The translations under genes were made by a program, and so were the position numbers. 64,000 nt of DNA from Chelydra serpentina (taxonomy: Eukaryota > Chordata > Testudines > Chelydridae). The stretch is taken from assembly GCA_037349315.1 (NCBI GenBank), contig JBAIAC010000615.1:85911-149910 (forward strand), in the 5' to 3' direction. Shown piece by piece: positions 57,436-64,000 of this stretch. Numbering within the stretch: position 1 is the stretch's first letter; every line of letters starts with the position of its first letter. The notes beneath the pieces were generated by a model. It saw only the letters and a program-made list of their open reading frames with translations, was not told the origin of the DNA and did no database searches.

Positions 57436-60400
57436 TCACCTGTGGGGTAATGCACACAGCATCTCTCTCAGAGAGCAACAGTGACACCGTGTGGCCACGT
57501 GGGGTAATGCACACAGCGTCTCTCTCAGAGAGCAACAGTGACACCGGGTGGCCACGTGGGGTAATGCACACAGCGTCTCTCTCAGAGAGCGACAGTGACA
57601 CCGTGTGGCCACGTGGGGTAATGCACACAGCGTCTCTCTCCGAGAGCAACAGTGACACCGGGTGGCCACGTGGGGTAATGCACACAGCGTCTCTCTCAGA
57701 GAGCAACAGTGACACCGTGTGGCCACGTGGGGTAATGCACACAGCGTCTCTCTCAGAGAGCAACAGTGACACCGAGTGGTCACGTGGGGTAATGCACACA
57801 GCATCTCTCTCAGAGAGCAACAGTGACACCGGGTGGCCACGTGGGGTAATGCACACAGCGTCTCTCTCAGAGAGCTACAGTGACACCGTGTGGCCACGTG
57901 GGGTAATGCACACAGCGTCTCTCTCAGAGAGCGACAGTGACACCGGGTGGCCACGTGGGGTAATGCACACAGCATCTCTCTCAGAGAGCAACAGTGACAC
58001 CGTGTGGCCACGTGGGGTAATGCACACAGCGTCTCTCTCAGAGAGCAACAGTGACACCGAGTGGCCACGTGGGGTAATGCACACAGCATCTCTCTCAGAG
58101 AGCAACAGTGACACCGAGTGGCCACGTGGGGTAATGCACACAGCGTCTCTCTCAGAGAGCAACAGTGACACGGAGTGGCCACGTGGGGTAATGCACACAG
58201 CGTCTCTCTCAGAGAGCAACAGTGACACTGGGTGGCCACGTGGGGTAATGCACACAGCGTCTCTCTCAGAGAGCAACAATGACACCAGGTGGCCACGTGG
58301 GGTAATACACACAGCGTCTCTCTCAGAGAGCAACAGTGACACTGGGTGGCCACGTGGGGTAATGCACACAGCGTCTCTCTCAGACAGCGACAGTGACACC
58401 GAGGGGCCACGTGGGGTAATGCACACAGCGTCTCTCTCAGAGAGCGACAGTGACGCTGGGTGGCCACGTGGGGTAATGCTCACAGCGTCTCTCTCAGAGA
58501 GCAACAGTGACACCGGGTGGCCACATGGGGTAACGCACACAGCCTCTCTCTCAGAGAGCGACAGTGGCACCAGGTGGCCATGTGGGGTAATGCACACAGC
58601 GTCTCTCTCAGAGAGCAACAGTGACACCAGTTGGCCACGTGGGGTAACGCACACAGCATCTCTCTCAGAGAGCGACAGTGGCACCAGGTGGCCACGTGGG
58701 GTAACGCACACAGCATCTCTCTCAGAGAGCAACAGTGACACTGGGTTGCCACGTGGGGTAATCCACACAGCATCTCTCTCAGAGAGCAAAAGTGACACTG
58801 GGTGGCCATGTGGGGTAACGCACACAGCGTCTCTCTCAGAGAGCAACAGTGACACTGGGTGTCCACGTGGGGTAATGCACACAGCGTCTCTCTCAGAGAG
58901 CGACAGTGACACCGGGTGGCCACGTGCGGTAATGCACACAGCATCTCTCTCAGAGAGCGACAGTGACACCGGGTGGCCACGTGCGGTAATGCACACAGCA
59001 TCTCTCTCAGAGAGCGACAGTGACACCGGGTGGCCACGTGCGGTAATGCACACAGCATCTCTCTCAGAGAGCGACAGTGACACCGAGTGGCCACGTGGGG
59101 TAATGCACACAGCGTCTCTCTCAGAGAGCTACAGTGACACCGTGTGGCCACGTGGGGTAATGCACACAGCGTCTCTCTCAGAGAGCAACAGTGACACCGA
59201 GTGGCCACGTGGGGTAATGCACACAGCATCTCTCTCAGAGAGCAACAGTGACACCGAGTGGCCACGTGGGGTAATGCACACAGCATCTCTCTCAGAGAGC
59301 AACAGTGACACCGAGTGGCCACGTGGGGTAATGCACACAGCGTCTCTCTCAGAGAGCAACAGTGACACCGAGTGGCCACGTGGGGTAATGCACACAGCGT
59401 CTCTCTCAGAGAGCAACAGTGACACCGAGTGGCCACGTGGGGTAATGCACACAGCGTCTCTCTCAGAGAGCAACAGTGACACCGAGTGGCCACGTGGGGT
59501 AATGCACACAGCGTCTCTCTCAGAGAGCAACAGTGACACCGAGTGGCCACGTGGGGTAATGCACACAGCGTCTCTCTCAGACAGCGACAGTGACACCGAG
59601 GGGCCACGTGGGGTAATGCACACAGCGTCTCTCTCAGAGAGCGACAGTGACGCTGGGTGGCCACGTGGGGTAATGCTCACAGCGTCTCTCTCAGAGAGCA
59701 ACAGTGACACCGGTTGGCCACGTGGGGTAACGCACACAGCGTCTCTCTCAGAGAGCGACAGTGGCACCAGGTGGCCATGTGGGGTAATGCACACAGCGTC
59801 TCTCTCAGAGAGCAACAGTGACACCAGTTGGCCACGTGGGGTAACGCACACAGCATCTCTCTCAGAGAGCGACAGTGGCACCAGGTGGCCACGTGGGGTA
59901 ACGCACACAGCATCTCTCTCAGAGAGCAACAGTGACACTGGGTTGCCACGTGGGGTAATCCACACAGCATCTCTCTCAGAGAGCAAAAGTGACACTGGGT
60001 GGCCATGTGGGGTAACGCACACAGCGTCTCTCTCAGAGAGCAACAGTGACACTGGGTGGCCACGTGGGGTAATGCACACAGCATCTCTCTCAGAGAGCAA
60101 AAGTGACACCGGGTGCCCACGTGAGGTAATGCACACAGCATCTCTCTCAGAGAGCGACAGTGGCACCAGGTGGCCACGTGGGGTAATGCACACAGCATCT
60201 CTCTCAGAGAGCAACAGTGACGATGGGAGGTCACGCTGGGTAACGCACACAGCGTCTCTCTCAGAGAGCAATAGTGACACTGGGCGGTCACGTGGGGTAA
60301 TGCACACAGCATCTCTCTCAGAGAGCGACAGTGACACTGGGTTGCCACGTGGGGTAATGCACACAGCGTCTCTCTCAGAGAGCGACAGTGACACTGGTTG

Positions 60401-60840
60401 GCCACGTGGGGTAATGCACACAGCGTCTCTCTCAGAGAGCAACAGTGACACTGGGTGGCCACGTGGGGTAATGCACACAGCATCTCTCTCAGAGAGCAAA
60501 AGTGACACCGGGTGCCCACGTGAGGTAATGCACACAGCATCTCTCTCAGAGAGCGACAGTGGCACCAGGTGGCCACGTGGGGTAATGCACACAGCATCTC
60601 TCTCAGAGAGCAACAGTGACGATGGGAGGTCACGCTGGGTAACGCACACAGCGTCTCTCTCAGAGAGCAATAGTGACACTGGGCGGTCACGTGGGGTAAT
60701 GCACACAGCATCTCTCTCAGAGAGCGACAGTGACACTGGGTTGCCACGTGGGGTAATGCACACAGCGTCTCTCTCAGAGAGCGACAGTGACACTGGTTGG
60801 CCACGTGGGGTAATGCACACAGCGTCTCTCTCAGAGAGCT
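57436..60840 (+). repeat. 57-bp E-box minisatellite, array 3 (about 60 units)
   Basis: Largest array. Same 57-bp unit, no length change over some 3.4 kb, so every frame repeats each 19 codons. A block of 21 units (1197 bp) is repeated, visible from the variant TCAGACAGCGACAGTG at about 58380 and 59577. A block of 7 units (399 bp) near 60050-60450 repeats at 60450-60850 (marker GGGTGCCCACGTGAGG at 60111 and 60510). It ends at GAGAGCTCACCTCTCATACC, the same edge type as array 1. Confidence 0.97.
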
Positions 60841-61157
60841 CACCTCTCATACCGGGTGGAGAAACTGGAGAAAGTGGTGGCAGGTCTTCGATGGGTCGGC
60901 TGGTAGAGCGAAGGTCTGGAGCCAGCGCTCAGGAAATCATCCTTACATCGCCCTTGTGACTCCAGCTTGAAGCAGAGCTTCTTTTCCTTCTCCTTGCTGA
61001 GAAGGAGCAAGAGAAGGAAGAAAGCTCACATGGGCCAACTGGGTACACCAGCCCATGCTGCTTTTCCCTGCTGTGGGGCATGAAATAAGGGACTCATGGC
61101 AGGTAAACCCACTGCTGCCCTTCCAGAAAACAGCCCAGCCCTGACCCCAAAGAGCAG
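60841..61157. other. Spacer unit downstream of array 3
   Basis: Homologue of 36491-36740 and 43200-43480. No gene is seen. Confidence 0.5.
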
Positions 61158-61229
61158 GCTAAAACCTGGGGGTGAACTAGGGTCCTCTAGATCATCAGTC
61201 TAATGCTCTCCTCACTGAGCTACTTCAAC
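61158..61229 (-). pseudogene. tRNA-Phe relic with anticodon GAT
   Basis: Same decayed form as 1-71. The anticodon loop is CTGATGA, so GAA has changed to GAT. T loop TTCACCC. Non-functional. Confidence 0.7.
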
Positions 61230-61802
61230 ATCTACAAGTGACTATTTTGACCTGCTGCTTCTGTGTCTGGGATGTTTTTGTCAGTCCTGGCACACAAGAA
61301 GGACGTCATTGCGAGAGGCCCATGAGGGGAAGATGAATTTTGCCGGCCTTACTCAGCCCTGTGAAGTGTTACCCTGGACTCAGCTCTCCACTGGTCTGTC
61401 TGCTTTGCAGCAGGGACCATAACACGTCCTGCTGCACTCGTTATGGTTTAGGATTTTCAGTCTCAGACACGGTGCACAAAGCAGGACTCCACCCTCGGCG
61501 TAAACTAAATGAGCCGCCCACAGATTCTGGCAGCCACAAGGAGCCATTTGGTGTGAGAGTCAGACCTGCCCCTGTCCCAGAGGGAGGGGTCATCTGGGAG
61601 GGGACTGGCACACGGACCTGTAGGCTCTTAACTCCCAAACTTTCAGTAACGAGCTAAGACATAGTGCCCAGCAGTGACTAAACCATAGTGTCTATCCACA
61701 CCTGACTCCCTGCCAGCCCCCACCTGGGCCTTTGCTTGTGTTTGGATTCTGCAAAGCAGAGGAGCAGGTGAAGTTTCCCTTGCAAGCTGTGTGTGTGTGA
61801 AA
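61230..61802. other. Phe flank and duplicated spacer
   Basis: 61370-61650 matches 46190-46440. No gene is seen. Confidence 0.45.
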
Positions 61803-62200
61803 ATCCTTGGCCAGGTCTGCACTACAAAGTTATTTCAGCATCATTATATTGCTCAGGCGTGTGAAAAACACACGATGCTCCCTCGATCGCCAGCTTTTGG
61901 CTGGTGCACACACGGCAATGCCACGTCTGGCGACAAATCTGCCCTCTGTCGGCGACAAAATAAACCCACCTCGACGAGAGGCCTGGAGCTTTTTGCAGCA
62001 AACTGAGAGTGACAAAGTGTCAGTGTAGAGGCTGCTCGTCATTACATCACCAGAACTGGCCTCCGCCAGTATCCCACAATGCCCGCCGGGAACTCCCTGC
62101 CCTGCGATCCTGCTCCAGAGGCTGGGCCCCTCCCCTCTCATCGCTCCGGGAAGTTCTGACGGCTGAGCCTGCTGCTCTGCTCCGGCAGCAAGGAGCAAAT
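61803..62200. mobile_element. MITE-like repeat, longest copy
   Basis: Same family as 36800-37065 with an additional segment (CAGTATCCCACAATGCCCGC) typical of reptile MITEs as I recall them. Class not certain. Confidence 0.5.
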
Positions 62201-62529
62201 CACTGCCGGGGATGCTGCTCCCCCGCACGGTGACCACGGAGCTGGGGGGCAGAAGCTCCTTACAGTGGGAGGGCCACTGGCATCTAAACTCACCCCATGA
62301 TGACCCTTTCCTGCAAGGACCTGCACTCACTCCTCCCCTTCTCCCTGAGGCCCCAACCCTACACCGCCCCGTCTCCCTGAGGCTCCATCCCACCCTGTTC
62401 CCCCAAGGCCACAAACACAGAATGCCTCTTCTCGTCAGGCCTCCGTCCTGTTCCCCCCTCCACTGTTCGTCCTTACGGCTGGAAACCCCCCTGTTCCGGC
62501 CCCTGACACAGAGCCAGGCAGGCAGCAGC

Positions 62530-62563
<34 letters not shown>

Positions 62564-62615
62564 CACTGCTGTGCAGTGCTGAGCTGAACCAGTGAGGGAA
62601 GCGGGGGCTGATGTC
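62201..62615. other. Spacer with (TG)n(AG)n tract
   Basis: Simple repeat at about 62529-62562. Otherwise nothing recognised. Confidence 0.45.
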
Positions 62616-64000
62616 ATAGAATCATAGAATCATAGAATCTCAGGGTTGGAAGGGACCTCAGGAGGTATCTAGTCCAACCCCCTGCTCAAAGCAGGACCAA
62701 CCCCAACTAGATCATCCCAGCCAGGGCTTTGTCAAGCCTGACCTTAAAAACCTCTAAGGAAGGAGATTCCACCACCTCCCTAGGTAACCCGTTCCAGTGC
62801 TTCACCACCCTACTAGTGAAAAAGTTTTTCCTAATATCCAACCTAAACCTCCCCCTCTGCAACTTGAGACCATTACTCCTTGTTCTGTCATCTTCTACCA
62901 CTGAGAACAGTCTAGATCCATCCTCTTTGGAACCCCCTTTTAGGTAGTCGAAAGCAGCTATCAAATCCCCCCTCACTCTTCTCTTCTGCAGGCTAAACAA
63001 TCTCAGTTCCCTCAGCCTCTCCTCATAAGTCATGTGCTCCAGCCCCCTAATCATTTTTGTTGCCCTCCGCTGGACTCTTTCCAATTTATCCACATCCTTC
63101 TTGTAGTGTGGGGCCCAAAACTGGACACAGTACTCCAAATGAGGCCTCACCAGTGCCGAATAGAGGGGAATAATCACGTCCCTCGATCTGCTGGAAATGC
63201 CCCTACTTATACAGCCCAAAATGCCATTAGCCTTCTTGGCAACAAGGGCACACTGTTGACTCATATTCAGCTTTTCGTCCACTGTAACCCCTAGGTCCTT
63301 TTCTGCAGAACTGCTGCCCAGCCATTCGGTCCCTAGTCTGTAGCAGTGCATGGGATTCTTCCGTCCTAAGTGCAGGACTCTGCACTTGTCCTTGTTGAAC
63401 CTCACCAGATTTCTTTTGGCCCAATCCTCTAATTTGTCTAGGTCCCTCTGTATCCTATCCCTACCCTCCAGCGTATCAACCACTCCTCCCAGTTTAGTGT
63501 CATCTGCAAACTTGCTAAGGGTGCAGTCCACACCATCCTCCAGATCGTTGATGAAGATATTGAACAAAACCGGCCCCAGCACCGACCCTTGGGGCACTCC
63601 ACTTGATACCGGCTGCCAACCAGACATGGAGCCATTGATCACTACCCGTTGAGCACGACCATCCAGCCAGTTTTCTATCCACCTTACCGTCCATTCATCC
63701 AGCCCATACTTCTTTAACTTGCTGGCAAGAACGCTGTGCGAGACTGTATCAAAAGCTTTGCTAAAGTCAAGAAATAGCACATCCACTGCTTTCCCCTCAT
63801 CCACAGAGCCAGTTATCTCATCATAGAAGGCAATTAGGTTAGTCAGGCATGACTTGCCCTTGGTGAATCCATGCTGACTGTTCCTGATCACTTTCCCCTC
63901 CTTTAAGTGGTTCAAAATTGATTCCTTGAGGACCTGTTCCATGATTTTTCCAGGGATTGAGGTGAGAATGACTGGCCTGTAGTTCCCCGGATCTTCCTTT
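62616..64000 (-). mobile_element. CR1 LINE, 3' part, continues past the window
   Basis: The 3' end shows three CATAGAAT octamers (ATTCTATG on the sense strand), a CR1 hallmark, and a short 3' UTR with CCTGCTTTGAGCAGGGGGTT shared with the SINEs. The element is intact as far as visible and its frame reaches the window edge, so the insertion appears young. Confidence 0.93.
62707..64000 (-). CDS. CR1 ORF2 reverse transcriptase (partial)
   Basis: Non-LTR retrotransposon polymerase that copies CR1 RNA at a nicked target. From the window edge the frame reads [17 protein letters not shown], then [42 protein letters not shown], the active-site FADDTKLGG and the C-terminal FNYCVQF-like segment ([15 protein letters not shown]), ending at TAG after LDKALAGMI. 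More than 430 codons are open. The endonuclease part lies outside. The first in-window Met at 63942 is internal. Confidence 0.9.
   Translation of the reverse strand, partial: KEDPGNYRPVILTSIPGKIMEQVLKESILNHLKEGKVIRNSQHGFTKGKSCLTNLIAFYDEITGSVDEGKAVDVLFLDFSKAFDTVSHSVLASKLKKYGLDEWTVRWIENWLDGRAQRVVINGSMSGWQPVSSGVPQGSVLGPVLFNIFINDLEDGVDCTLSKFADDTKLGGVVDTLEGRDRIQRDLDKLEDWAKRNLVRFNKDKCRVLHLGRKNPMHCYRLGTEWLGSSSAEKDLGVTVDEKLNMSQQCALVAKKANGILGCISRGISSRSRDVIIPLYSALVRPHLEYCVQFWAPHYKKDVDKLERVQRRATKMIRGLEHMTYEERLRELRLFSLQKRRVRGDLIAAFDYLKGGSKEDGSRLFSVVEDDRTRSNGLKLQRGRFRLDIRKNFFTSRVVKHWNGLPREVVESPSLEVFKVRLDKALAGMI

Noticed and set aside
57436..60840. CRISPR-like direct repeats
   Set aside because: The repeats are contiguous 57-bp units with no unique spacers, and the genome is a vertebrate.
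57426..60959. 1177-codon open frame over the 57-bp array, repeating every 19 residues
   Set aside because: 57 is a multiple of three and the unit has no stop in several frames on both strands, so equally long frames exist in antisense. No promoter, splice or homology evidence supports a protein.

Overview
The window is vertebrate nuclear DNA and most probably comes from a cryptodiran turtle. The evidence is the set of interspersed repeats: tRNA-headed SINEs whose 3' tails match CR1 LINEs, CR1 copies ending in ATTCTATG-type octamers, a roughly 123-bp hAT-like MITE starting TAGGGTGACCAG with 8-bp target duplications, ERV solo LTRs with 5-bp duplications and a Ty3/Gypsy element. Eukaryotic nuclear tRNA genes (internal A and B boxes, split tRNA-Ile(UAU), initiator tRNA-Met) and KRAB/C2H2 zinc-finger exons exclude a prokaryote. 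The species assignment is inference from repeat families I recall; no search was run.

Layout. (1) 1-2000: duplicated tRNA-Phe and tRNA-iMet units with an ERV LTR. (2) 2049-15500: two KRAB genes arranged head to head around a CpG island at about 9770-10740. The left (minus) gene has a leader exon, KRAB-A, KRAB-B and a seven-finger exon, but carries several lesions. The right (plus) gene keeps only the leader and KRAB-A exons. (3) 15649-47500 and 53900-61230: a tRNA gene cluster built from segmentally duplicated and inverted units. It holds about 40 tRNA genes and relics (Phe, iMet, Lys, Thr, Gln, Val, Ala, Cys, Arg, Ser, Asn, Ile, Leu). Many are close to consensus; others are truncated, chimeric or have altered anticodons. 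(4) Three arrays of one 57-bp minisatellite at 35796-36490, 40751-41381 (inverted) and 57436-60840. Each unit contains a CACGTG E-box and a second palindrome, and the large array has higher-order repeats of 21 and 7 units. (5) 47766-51969: a decayed Ty3/Gypsy element without integrase, carrying a nested ERV solo LTR. (6) 62616-64000: the 3' part of a young CR1 LINE with a long open reverse transcriptase frame that runs off the window.

How it fits together. The functional content appears to be RNA polymerase III tRNA genes plus a CpG-island promoter serving divergent KRAB genes. A tRNA cluster mixed with KRAB zinc-finger genes resembles the extended MHC class I region of mammals; this is an analogy, and no MHC gene is seen here. 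The cluster has been reshaped by unequal exchange. Paralogous units give matched filled and empty sites for at least four transposon insertions, and the 57-bp arrays lie at equivalent positions in different cluster units. The long frames across the arrays arise because 57 is a multiple of three and I do not regard them as genes.
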